A stretch of 64,000 nucleotides of DNA from DATCLS01 sp036563805 (GTDB lineage Bacteria > Actinomycetota > Acidimicrobiia > Acidimicrobiales > VFJN01). Below the pieces are notes generated by a model. The model searched no databases. It had not been told where the DNA came from and worked only from the letters and a program-made list of their open reading frames with translations. Made by a program: the position numbers and the translations under genes. The DNA is taken from assembly GCA_036563805.1 (NCBI GenBank), contig DATCLS010000010.1:19054-83053 (forward strand), in the 5' to 3' direction. Below, piece after piece: positions 44,695 to 53,027 of the stretch (positions are counted from its first letter, which is position 1; the number at the start of each line of letters is the position of its first letter).

Positions 44695-45165
44695 TCAGTC
44701 GACCGTCACGACCTCGACCGTGAGCTGGGCCCCGGTGGGGGCCGTGAACGACACCCGGTCGCCCTTGCTGGCCCCGATCAGCGCCTCGCCGAGCGGCGAC
44801 GACGGGCTGATGACGTCGAGGTCGTCGTGCCGCTCCTCGATGGAGCCGACGAGGTAGCGCTCGACGGTGTCGTCGCCCTCGTAGCGGATGCCGACGACGG
44901 AGCCGTGCGACACGGTCGTGCCGTCGCTCTCGGCCTCGACGATCTCGGCGTTCTCGAGCATGGACTCGAGCTGGCGGATGCGACCCTCCATCTTGCCTTG
45001 CTCTTCCTTGGCGGCGTGGTAGTCGCCGTTCTCGGACAGGTCGCCCAGCTCACGCGCCGCTTCGATCTTCCTGGCGATCTCGACCCGGCCGCGCGTCGTC
45101 AAGTCCTCGTACTCGGCCTTGAGGCGCTCGTACGCGGCCGGCGAGAGGTGGTGGGTCTGTGCCAT
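44695..45165 (-). CDS. greA: Transcription elongation factor GreA
   Basis: A 156-residue GreA. Residues about 1-75 form the coiled-coil (SPAAYERLKAEYEDLTTRGRVEIARKIEAARELGDLSENGDYHAAKEEQGKMEGRIRQLESML), whose tip acidic pair lies in DLSENGDY and inserts into the RNA polymerase secondary channel to stimulate cleavage of backtracked RNA. The C-terminal FKBP-like domain carries ISPSSPLGEALIGASKGDRVSF. It is slightly shorter than E. coli GreA (158) but complete. A strong hairpin follows its stop. Confidence 0.95.
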   Translation of the reverse strand: MAQTHHLSPAAYERLKAEYEDLTTRGRVEIARKIEAARELGDLSENGDYHAAKEEQGKMEGRIRQLESMLENAEIVEAESDGTTVSHGSVVGIRYEGDDTVERYLVGSIEERHDDLDVISPSSPLGEALIGASKGDRVSFTAPTGAQLTVEVVTVD

Positions 45166-45470
45166 GGCTGATCAAGCCTAGACCAGGGGGCGCGGGTCCC
45201 CAACGGGCCGCGCACCGGGCCGATGACGCGCGTTGTGATCCCTGCTCGCGGACTTTTTCACTCTACGTGTGATCAAGAACGTGCTCAGTGGTCAAGTCTG
45301 CGCGTAGAGTGCCGCCCCAAGTGCCAGGCGTAGTCCTGGTCGCGGCATCACCCCCGCCGCTGGCCCGCCGCGACGTGCGGCGACCACCCCCGTGCCGTGG
45401 GGCCACCCCGCAGCACGAGCCGCAGACCTGCGGCGTCTGTCTTTTCAGCGTTGAAAGGGAGGCTTCGGAA
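45166..45470. other. 305-bp intergenic region upstream of the LPXTG gene
   Basis: Divergent region between greA and the LPXTG protein gene. It contains a 9-bp inverted repeat, CACTCTACG (45259-45267) and CGTAGAGTG (45303-45311), enclosing an AT-richer 35-nt stretch with two similar boxes (GATCAAG and GGTCAAG). Nearer the gene, GCCGCAG/CTGCGGC can form a small hairpin at 45418-45433. AAAGGGAGG at 45454-45462 is the ribosome site. No convincing ORF or RNA gene is seen. Confidence 0.5.
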
Positions 45471-46112
45471 ATGAACAGCTTTCTGCGGAGGACCGTGCCA
45501 GCGGCCCTCCTCGCGGGGGGCGCCATGATGGTGGCCGCGGGCCCCGCGGGTGCCCAGGTCCCCCTGCCCACCGACGGGCTGCCGACCGGTGGCGTCGATT
45601 CGCTCGCCAGTGCGCCGAGCGCGCTGTGTGACGGGCCGCTCGCGGCCCTGAACAGCCTGTCCGGCATCTGCGAGGTGGCCGGCGAGGACCAGATCCAGGT
45701 CGGCAACGGCGCCGGCGTGCTGCCCCGGTCCGGCGAGCAGAGCGCGCAGGAGGCCGAGGCCTCGGCCGAGATGCAGTACCCGGTGAACATCCAGCTCAAC
45801 GGCGAGGAGGAGCCGGGCTGCGCGGCGGAGGGTGACTGCGAGGTGCCCGAGCAGCCGTGCGACCACTGCCCGACCACCACGGTCACCACCGAGCCGCCGG
45901 CGACGACCGAGACCACGGCCCCGCCGGAGACGCCGGAGACGACGGTCCCCGAGGCGCCGCCGTCGTCCGCGGCCCCGCAGCCGCCGGCCGAGCAGGAGCT
46001 GCCCCGTACCGGCTCGACCGTCGCCCCGTTCGTGGTGGCCGGCGCCGCGCTGGTGGCCGTCGGCGCCGCCCTGGTCGCCTCGCGCCGGTTCGCCCTGGGC
46101 CGCCGCGGCTGA
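45471..46112 (+). CDS. LPXTG-anchored secreted protein
   Basis: A 213-residue surface protein. ATG 45471 follows a strong ribosome site (AAAGGGAGG) and opens a signal peptide (NSFLRRTVPAALLAGGAMMVAAGPAGAQ, cleavage after AGA). The mature part has Cys residues (ALCDGPL, LSGICEVAG, PGCAAEGDCEVPEQPCDHCP) and a Thr/Pro/Glu-rich linker (TTTVTTEPPATTETTAPPETPETT). The C-terminus has the sortase motif LPRTG, a hydrophobic helix and a basic tail (SRRFALGRRG). No enzymatic domain recognised. Possibly a cell-wall structural or cysteine-rich scaffold protein. Confidence 0.78.
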   Translation: MNSFLRRTVPAALLAGGAMMVAAGPAGAQVPLPTDGLPTGGVDSLASAPSALCDGPLAALNSLSGICEVAGEDQIQVGNGAGVLPRSGEQSAQEAEASAEMQYPVNIQLNGEEEPGCAAEGDCEVPEQPCDHCPTTTVTTEPPATTETTAPPETPETTVPEAPPSSAAPQPPAEQELPRTGSTVAPFVVAGAALVAVGAALVASRRFALGRRG

Positions 46113-46209
46113 CACGAGCGTCGGATCCGGGCACGTGCCCGCGGCGGGGTCCCCTCCCCCCACCCTGCTGCGGGCACGTCCCGGTTCCGGGCCCCGGCCC
46201 GAGTTCCGG

Positions 46210-46239
46210 TTGACGGGGCGCCGGACGACAGAGGACACT
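46210..46239 (+). promoter_or_regulatory. Putative promoter of the leuB-ilvE-cimA leader
   Basis: TTGACG (46210-46215), an 18-bp spacer and GACACT (46234-46239), 9 bp before the leader ATG at 46249. Best of the three leader promoters; predicts a leaderless transcript. Confidence 0.55.
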
Positions 46240-46248
46240 GCTTTGCGC

Positions 46249-46287
46249 ATGAAGCATCTCGCCCCGGCCGTAATCATCATCACCTAG
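46249..46287 (+). CDS. leuB-ilvE-cimA leader peptide MKHLAPAVIIIT
   Basis: A 12-codon ORF, ATG to TAG, reading Met-Lys-His-Leu-Ala-Pro-Ala-Val-Ile-Ile-Ile-Thr. Three consecutive ATC codons flanked by a GTA Val and an ACC Thr form an isoleucine-sensing run, fitting an operon that contains citramalate synthase. TAG overlaps the hairpin that follows. No Shine-Dalgarno in front; probably leaderless. Confidence 0.82.
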   Translation: MKHLAPAVIIIT

Positions 46288-46350
46288 CGCACGTCGACAA
46301 CCGACGTGCGCTTCCGACCGTCCGCCCCTGCGGGCGGTTTCTCATTTATT
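46286..46350 (+). promoter_or_regulatory. Transcription attenuator upstream of leuB
   Basis: Hairpin 1: AGCGCACGTCG (46286-46296) with CGACGTGCGCT (46302-46312), 11 bp perfect, loop ACAAC, overlapping the leader stop. Hairpin 2: CCGCCC (46322-46327) with GGGCGG (46332-46337), loop CCTGC region, followed by TTTCTCATTTATT. Same order as at ilvB and leuA; no strong antiterminator pairing was found by eye. Confidence 0.7.
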
Positions 46351-46375
46351 CGGCCATTTCCCAGACGGAGCAGCA

Positions 46376-47356
<981 letters not shown>

Positions 47357-47386
47357 CCTCACCACGCTGACCTAGGGGGAGCCCCG

Positions 47387-48304
47387 ATGCCCATCACGCC
47401 CACCGAGAAGATCTGGTTCAACGGCGAGCTCATCGACTGGGACGACGCCACCATCCACATCCTGACCCACTCCCTGCACTACGGCATGGGCGTGTTCGAG
47501 GGCATCCGCGCCTACGAGACCGACGACGGGCCGGCCATCTTCCGCCTGACCGACCACATGGTCCGGATGCACAACTCGGCCAAGATCCTCGGCATGGAGC
47601 TCCCCTACACCGTCGAGGAGCTCGTCGAGGCGGCCAAGGAGGTCGTGCGCGTCAACGGCCTGCCGTCCTGCTACGTCCGGCCCATCGCCTACTACGGCTA
47701 CGGCGAGATGGGCCTCAACACGCTGCCCTGCTCGGTCGACGTGGCCATCGCCTGCTGGCCGTGGGGCGCCTACCTGGGCGACGAGGCGCTCACGAAGGGC
47801 GTGCGCATGAAGATCTCGTCCTGGGTCCGCCACAACCACAACGCCATGCCGCCCGCGGCCAAGACCACGGGCAACTACGTGAACTCGTCGCTGGCCAAGG
47901 TCGAGTCGCTCAAGGCCGGCTACGACGAGGCCATCATCCTCAGCCCCCAGGGCCTGGTCAGCGAGTGCACCGGCGAGAACATCTTCTGCGCCCGGGGCGG
48001 CAAGCTCATCACGCCGCCCGTCTCCGCCGGGGCGCTGGAGGGCATCACCCAGTCGACCGTCATGGCCATCGCCGCCGACCTCGGCTTCGAGGTCGAGGTC
48101 GGCGACCTGGCCCGCAGCGACCTCTACATCGCCGAGGAGATGTTCGTGTGCGGCACCGCGGCCGAGGTCTCCGCGGTCCGCTCGGTCGACGACCGCGAGC
48201 TGCCCTGCCCCGGCCCCATGACGCTCGCCATCGGCGAGGAGTACCACCGCACCGTGACCGGCAAGGTCGACCGCTACAAGGACTGGGTCGAACATGTCCA
48301 CTGA
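47387..48304 (+). CDS. ilvE: Branched-chain amino acid aminotransferase
   Basis: A 305-residue fold-type IV PLP aminotransferase, the last step to Val, Leu and Ile. Landmarks: KIWFNGELIDWDDATIHILTHSLHYGMGVFEGIRAYE, YVRPIAYYGYGEMGL, the PLP lysine Lys159 in PPAAKTTGNYVNSSLAK (same position number as in E. coli IlvE) and GEVSECTGENIF-like LVSECTGENIFCARGG, then GITQSTVMAIAADLGFEVEVGDLARSDLYIAEEMFVCGTAAEV. 30 bp after leuB; its 3' end overlaps cimA by 11 bp. Confidence 0.95.
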   Translation: MPITPTEKIWFNGELIDWDDATIHILTHSLHYGMGVFEGIRAYETDDGPAIFRLTDHMVRMHNSAKILGMELPYTVEELVEAAKEVVRVNGLPSCYVRPIAYYGYGEMGLNTLPCSVDVAIACWPWGAYLGDEALTKGVRMKISSWVRHNHNAMPPAAKTTGNYVNSSLAKVESLKAGYDEAIILSPQGLVSECTGENIFCARGGKLITPPVSAGALEGITQSTVMAIAADLGFEVEVGDLARSDLYIAEEMFVCGTAAEVSAVRSVDDRELPCPGPMTLAIGEEYHRTVTGKVDRYKDWVEHVH

Positions 48305-49952
48305 CGTCCCCGCCCCCACCGTCTCCGTCCCCTCCGCGCCCTCCATCCCGTCCGCCGTCGACATCTTCGACACCACGCTCCGCGACGGCGCCCAGTTCGA
48401 GGGCATCTCGCTGACGGTCGAGGACAAGCTGCGCGTGGCCGAGCAGCTCGACTGGCTCGGCGTCCGCTGGATCGAGGGCGGCTACCCCCAGGCCAACCCC
48501 CGCGACGCAGAGTTCTTCCGGCGCGCCGCCACCGACCTGCACCTCGAGACGGCGACGCTCGTGGCGTTCGGCTCGACCCGGCGGCCGGCCGGCAAGGTCG
48601 ACGTCGACCCGACGCTGACCGCGCTCGTCGAGTCCGGTGTCTCCACCGCCTGCATCGTCGGCAAGAGCTGGGACTTCCACGTCACCGAGGCCCTGCGCAC
48701 CACGCTCGACGAGGGTGTCGCCATGGTGTCCGACTCGGTGCGGTTCCTGCGGGGCCAGGGCCTGCGGGTGTTCTTCGACGCCGAGCACTTCTTCGACGGC
48801 TACAAGGCCAACCCCGAGTACGCCCTGCGGGTCCTCGAGGCGGCGGCCACCGAGGGCGCCGAGGTGCTCGTGCTGTGCGACACCAACGGCGGCTCGCTGC
48901 CCCACGAGGTCCAGCGCATCGTCGGCGAGGTCACCCGCTACTTCGGGCCCGACCAGCAGATCGGCATCCACACCCAGAACGACAGCGGGTGCGCGGTGGC
49001 CAACTCGGTCGCCGCCGTCGTGGCCGGCGCCACCCACCTCCAGGGCACGGTCAACGGCTACGGCGAGCGGACCGGCAACGCCAACCTCATGACCTGCATC
49101 CCCAACCTGGTGCTCAAGATGGGGGTGCAGTGCCTGCCCGAGGGTCGGCTCGAGCGCCTGACCGCGGTGAGCCGGCACGTCGCCGAGCTGGTCAACCTCC
49201 CGCCGCATGCGGCCGACCCCTACGTCGGCGCCTCGGCGTTCGCCCACAAGGGCGGGCTCCACACCTCGGCGCTCGGCCGGGTCGGCGGCGCCTCCTACGA
49301 GCACGTCGACCCCGCCCTGGTCGGCAACCACACCCGCGTGCTGGTGTCCGACCTCGGGGGCCGGGCCGGCATGGCCCTCAAGGCCAAGGAGTTCGGCATC
49401 GACCTCGACGACAAGGCGGCCGCCGAGCTCACCGAGCGGCTGAAGCGCCTCGAGGCGGAGGGCTACCAGTTCGAGGCGGCCGACGCCTCGCTCGAGCTGC
49501 TCATGCGCGAGGCCACGGGCTGGCGCCAGCCGTACTTCCGGCTCGAGGGCTACCGGGTCACCTCCTACCACCGCAACGCGGTGCGGGGCGGGGTCCCGAT
49601 CGAGGACGGCGAGTCGATGCTCGACACCGAGGCCACGGTCAAGGTGTGGGCCGGCGACGAGCGCCTGGTGGCGGTGGGGGAGGGCAACGGCCCGGTCGAC
49701 GCCCTCGACAGCGCCCTGCGGGCCGTGCTGTGCGACCGCTACCCCGAGCTGCGGCGCATCCACCTGACCGACTACCGGGTGCGGGTGCTCGAGGGCTCGG
49801 GCCAGACCGACGCCGTCGTGCGGGTCCTCATCGAGTCCACCGACGGCGACGCCACCTGGTCGACCGTCGGCGTGAGCGAGAACGTGATCGAGGCCTCGTG
49901 GCGGGCCCTCGCCGACTCGTTCGTCTACGGCCTGCTGCACGCACCGCAATAA
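48294..49952 (+). CDS. cimA: (R)-citramalate synthase
   Basis: A 552-residue HMGL-like enzyme of the CimA (LeuA-related) family, expected to condense pyruvate and acetyl-CoA to citramalate, the threonine-independent entry to isoleucine. Landmarks: DIFDTTLRDGAQFEGISLTVEDKLRVAEQLDWLGVRWIEGGYPQANPRDAEFF, DTNGGSLPHEV, IGIHTQNDSGCAVANSVAAVVAGATHLQGTVNGYGERTGNANL (metal His and GER/TGNA motifs), ADPYVGASAFAHKGGLHTSAL, and a C-terminal LeuA-type regulatory domain (VKVWAGDERLVAVGEGNGPVDALDSALR). The DGAQ and GGYP motifs separate it from LeuA proper (DGNQ, GFPS). It overlaps ilvE. Confidence 0.92.
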   Translation: MSTDVPAPTVSVPSAPSIPSAVDIFDTTLRDGAQFEGISLTVEDKLRVAEQLDWLGVRWIEGGYPQANPRDAEFFRRAATDLHLETATLVAFGSTRRPAGKVDVDPTLTALVESGVSTACIVGKSWDFHVTEALRTTLDEGVAMVSDSVRFLRGQGLRVFFDAEHFFDGYKANPEYALRVLEAAATEGAEVLVLCDTNGGSLPHEVQRIVGEVTRYFGPDQQIGIHTQNDSGCAVANSVAAVVAGATHLQGTVNGYGERTGNANLMTCIPNLVLKMGVQCLPEGRLERLTAVSRHVAELVNLPPHAADPYVGASAFAHKGGLHTSALGRVGGASYEHVDPALVGNHTRVLVSDLGGRAGMALKAKEFGIDLDDKAAAELTERLKRLEAEGYQFEAADASLELLMREATGWRQPYFRLEGYRVTSYHRNAVRGGVPIEDGESMLDTEATVKVWAGDERLVAVGEGNGPVDALDSALRAVLCDRYPELRRIHLTDYRVRVLEGSGQTDAVVRVLIESTDGDATWSTVGVSENVIEASWRALADSFVYGLLHAPQ

Positions 49953-49963
49953 GGTTCTCGGCC

Positions 49964-50482
49964 GTGGCCGCACCCGAGTACGTCCCCCAACCGCCCGTCC
50001 AGCAGGTCCGCAGCTACGAGTCGCCGCCCCGGCGGCCCGACTCGTGGCGGCCCAGCCGGCCCGGCGACATCCCCACGGGGCAGCCCCGGGGCGAGCGGTT
50101 CGGCAACCCGGGGCCCGACCAGGGCTACGTGTACGTGCTGGCCCGGCGGTTCGAGGGGCAGCTGCAACTGGCGTCCGACGAGCGTGAGGAGGACGCCATC
50201 GCCGGTTGCGTCGGCGTGGCCCTCAAGCGGGCCTCGCTGTTCGGCCGGGCGCCGGTGCTGCACGACCTGACCGTGGCGTTCACGATCTGGGGGTATCTGG
50301 GCGACTCGCCGCCCGACCTCATCGCCTACCGCCAGCCGCTGTTCGAGGAGATCGCCAACCCCCACCACTACGCGGAGCAGCGGCGGGTGGTCGACCTGGT
50401 GCCCGAGGAGGTCCTGCGCATGTCGCCCCAGGAGATCGCCGACGCGCACCGGGCCGACTGGCGCCGCCTGCTGCGGGTCTGA
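49964..50482 (+). CDS. Conserved-looking protein of unknown function after cimA
   Basis: 172 residues from GTG 49964, 11 bp after the cimA stop, likely co-transcribed. The first ~50 residues are Pro/Arg-rich and look disordered (PPVQQVRSYESPPRRPDSWRPSRPGDIPTGQ). The C-terminal ~115 residues look folded: GYVYVLARRFEGQLQLASDEREEDAIAGCVGVALKRASLFGRAPVLHDLTVAFTIWGYLGDSPPDLIAYRQPLFEEIANPHHYAEQRRVVDLVPEEVLRMSPQEIADAH. I do not recognise a family and give no function. Codon use matches its neighbours, and the folded part looks like real protein. Confidence 0.7.
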   Translation: MAAPEYVPQPPVQQVRSYESPPRRPDSWRPSRPGDIPTGQPRGERFGNPGPDQGYVYVLARRFEGQLQLASDEREEDAIAGCVGVALKRASLFGRAPVLHDLTVAFTIWGYLGDSPPDLIAYRQPLFEEIANPHHYAEQRRVVDLVPEEVLRMSPQEIADAHRADWRRLLRV

Positions 50483-50572
50483 GGGCGCGGCCGGGGCGGC
50501 CCCGGCCCGGGCCGGCCCGCGCCTCCGCCCGACGCCGGAGGCGCCGCTCGGGCTGCCGGGTCGTCGGGTCGT

Positions 50573-50596
50573 CCGGGCCCACCGCCGTGGGCCCGG
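50573..50596. terminator. Hairpin and repeats between the unknown gene and gltX
   Basis: CCGGGCCCAC (50573-50582) pairs with GTGGGCCCGG (50587-50596), 10 bp, loop CGCC. It sits between two copies of GGCGCCGCTCGGGCTG (50540-50555 and 50598-50613). Confidence 0.55.
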
Positions 50597-50641
50597 GGGC
50601 GCCGCTCGGGCTGTCACAGGGCCTGGCTACCCTGGGCGACG

Positions 50642-52051
50642 ATGTCGTCCCGTCCCCGTCTGCGGTTCGCCCCCTCGCCGACCGGCTACCTGCACGTCGG
50701 CGGTGCCCGTACCGTGCTGTTCAACTGGCTCTACGCCCGGCGGCACGGCGGCGAGATGCTGCTGCGCATCGAAGACACCGACACCGAGCGCAACCGGCCC
50801 GAGCTCACCGACAACATCCTCGAGATGATCGAGTGGCTCGGCCTGGGGTGGGACGGCGAGGTCGTCCACCAGAGCGACAACCTCGACTCCCACCGGGCCG
50901 CGGCCGACAAGCTGCTCGGCGCCGGCCGCGCCTACTGGTGCGACTGCACGCCCGAGCAGATCCAGCAGCGGGCCCGCGAGCGGGGCGGCCCGCCCGGCTA
51001 CGACGGCCACTGCCGCGACCGGGGCCTGGGGCCCGGGCCCGGCACGGCGCTGCGGTTCCGCACGCCCGACGAGGGCACGACCGAGTTCGACGACCTGGTG
51101 CGGGGCCGGGTCAGCTTCGAGAACCGGGTGCTCGAAGACTTCGTGCTCGTCCGGGCCAACGGCACGCCCACGTTCCTGCTCGCCAACCTGGTCGACGACG
51201 CCGAGATGGGCATCACCCACGTCGTGCGGGGCGAGGAGCACGTCAACGGCACGCCCAAGTACCTGCTCATCGGCGAGGCGCTCGGGCTCGACCACCACCC
51301 GACGTTCGCCCACCTGCCGATCCTGGTCAACGAGCAGCGCAAGAAGCTGTCCAAGCGGCGCGACTCGGTGTCGGTGGCCACGTTCCGCGACGAGGGCTAC
51401 CTGCCCGAGGCCATGGTCAACTACATGGCGCTGCTGGGCTGGGGCCCGCCCGACGGCGTCGAGATCCGCCCGCTGGAGGAGATCGTCGCCCTGTTCGACC
51501 TGGCCGACGTGACGCAGTCGCCGGCGTTCTTCGACGTGCGCAAGCTGCAGCACTTCAACGCCGAGTACATCCGGGCGCTCGACACCGAGGCGTTCCTCGA
51601 CCGGGTCCGGCCGTTCCTGGCCCACGGCGTGGCCACCGAGGAGGTGCTGCGGCCCATCGCCCCGCTCGTGCAGGAGCGGGTCCGGCTGCTGACCGAGGTC
51701 GAGCCCATGGTCGACTTCCTGCGTGACGAGGCCATCGCGTACGACGACGCCTCGTGGCAGAAGCACGTGGCCAAGCACGGCGACCGAGCCGCGGCCATGC
51801 TCGACGCCGCGGTCGCCGCCCTGGCGGCCGCCCCGTGGGACCGCGACGCCATCGAGGCGGCGCTCCACAGCGCGGCATCCGAGGCCGGGTTCGTCAACCC
51901 CGAGGGGAAGGTCCAGATGGCCAAGGCCCAGGGCCCGGTCCGGGTGGCGGTCACCGGCCGGGGCGTGGGCCCGCCCTTGTACGAGTCGCTGGTCGTGCTG
52001 GGCCGCGAGCGCACGCTCGCCCGCCTGAAGGACGCCCGAGCGCGGCTGTGA
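50642..52051 (+). CDS. gltX: Glutamyl-tRNA synthetase
   Basis: A 469-residue class I synthetase. The HIGH-type motif is in RFAPSPTGYLHVGGARTVLFNWLYARRHGGEMLLRIEDTDTERN and the KMSKS-type motif in NEQRKKLSKRRDSVSVATF. A tRNA acceptor-binding domain and helical anticodon-binding C-terminus follow. No glutaminyl-tRNA synthetase is seen, and a tRNA-Gln gene lies 0.9 kb downstream. Actinobacteria usually charge tRNA-Gln with Glu and convert it via GatCAB, so this enzyme is probably non-discriminating; not proven here. Its stop overlaps the GTG of the next gene. Confidence 0.93.
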   Translation: MSSRPRLRFAPSPTGYLHVGGARTVLFNWLYARRHGGEMLLRIEDTDTERNRPELTDNILEMIEWLGLGWDGEVVHQSDNLDSHRAAADKLLGAGRAYWCDCTPEQIQQRARERGGPPGYDGHCRDRGLGPGPGTALRFRTPDEGTTEFDDLVRGRVSFENRVLEDFVLVRANGTPTFLLANLVDDAEMGITHVVRGEEHVNGTPKYLLIGEALGLDHHPTFAHLPILVNEQRKKLSKRRDSVSVATFRDEGYLPEAMVNYMALLGWGPPDGVEIRPLEEIVALFDLADVTQSPAFFDVRKLQHFNAEYIRALDTEAFLDRVRPFLAHGVATEEVLRPIAPLVQERVRLLTEVEPMVDFLRDEAIAYDDASWQKHVAKHGDRAAAMLDAAVAALAAAPWDRDAIEAALHSAASEAGFVNPEGKVQMAKAQGPVRVAVTGRGVGPPLYESLVVLGRERTLARLKDARARL

Positions 52052-52869
52052 GCCACACCGCCGAGCTCCCGACCGCCTCCGGGCCGGGCCGCGGGGCCCG
52101 GGCCCGGGGCCTGCGGCGGCTGCGGCGGACCGGCTCGTTCGACGACGCCGACGACCTCGACGTGGGGGACGTCGACGACATGGACGACCTGGTTGACGTG
52201 GACGAGGTGGACGAGGTGGACGGCAGCGGCCGGGGCCGGCGGCGGCTCCGCCTCGGGCGGCTGCTGGTGCGGGCGGTGGCCATCGTGGCCCTCGTCGGCC
52301 TGCTCTACGTCGGCATCACGTTCGTGCAGGTGTGGTCGGCCAGCCGACGCGACGGGGCCCGCCCGTCCGACGCCATCGTCGTCCTGGGGGCGGCCAACTA
52401 CGACTGCGAGCCCTCGCCGGTTCTGCGTCAGCGGCTCGACCACGCCCTCGAGCTCCACCGCGACGGTATCGCCCCCACGATCGTGGTGACCGGGGGCAAG
52501 CAGGAGGGCGACCGCTGCACCGAGGCCGCCGCCGGCGCCAGCTACCTGCAGCGCGAGGGGGTGGCCGAGGGCGACCTGCTGCTCGAGTCCCAGGGCCGCA
52601 ACTCGTGGGAGTCGATCGCGGCGTCGGCCCGCATCCTGCGCGACCGCGACATGAGCCGGGTCGTGCTCGTGACCGACGGCTACCACGCCCTCCGGGTCCA
52701 GGCCATCGCGGACGAGCTGGGCCTCGACGCCGTCGTGTCGCCCAGCGGCGGCCGAGCCACGGCGCCCGAGCTGATCCAGGAGACCGGGGCGGTGGCCATC
52801 GGGCGGATCGTCGGGTTCCGCCGCCTGGTCAACCTCGACGACCGCTTGGTGCGGTCGACCTCGCGGTAG
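52048..52869 (+). CDS. YdcF/SanA-like DUF218 membrane protein
   Basis: A 273-residue protein whose GTG overlaps the gltX stop (GTGA). Residues 1-75 are cytosolic, with basic then strongly acidic Asp/Val repeats (DDADDLDVGDVDDMDDLVDVDEVDEVD). One membrane segment follows (VRAVAIVALVGLLYVGITFVQVW). The outer DUF218 domain has DAIVVLGAANYDCEPSPVLRQRLDHALELHRDGIAPTIVVTGGKQEGDRCTEAAAGASYLQREGV and EGDLLLESQGRNSWESIAASARIL. Relatives (ElyC, SanA, YdcF) affect the cell envelope. The acidic tail is unusual. The exact role is unknown. Confidence 0.82.
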   Translation: MSHTAELPTASGPGRGARARGLRRLRRTGSFDDADDLDVGDVDDMDDLVDVDEVDEVDGSGRGRRRLRLGRLLVRAVAIVALVGLLYVGITFVQVWSASRRDGARPSDAIVVLGAANYDCEPSPVLRQRLDHALELHRDGIAPTIVVTGGKQEGDRCTEAAAGASYLQREGVAEGDLLLESQGRNSWESIAASARILRDRDMSRVVLVTDGYHALRVQAIADELGLDAVVSPSGGRATAPELIQETGAVAIGRIVGFRRLVNLDDRLVRSTSR

Positions 52870-52955
52870 GGCCGCCGGGTCCGGATTTTCGTCCCGTGAG
52901 GGCCGGCACCGGGTCGGGGCGGCGGCGCGGTCGTGGTATCTTGTCGTCTCCGCCT

Positions 52956-53027
52956 TCGGGGGTGGTGTAATCGGCAACACGACAGGTTCTGGCCCTGTTA
53001 TTGGGGGTTCGAGTCCTCCCCCCCGAG
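52956..53027 (+). tRNA. tRNA-Gln (anticodon CTG)
   Basis: A 72-nt cloverleaf without encoded CCA. Acceptor arms TCGGGGG (52956-52962) and CCCCCGA (53020-53026) pair fully, with discriminator G. Anticodon stem ACAGG/CCTGT encloses loop TTCTGGC, anticodon CTG. The T-arm is GGGGG-TTCGAGT-CCTCC. A TATCTT -10-like box lies just upstream at 52937. Its last 30 bases overlap the end of the acyl-CoA dehydrogenase gene on the other strand. Confidence 0.95.
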
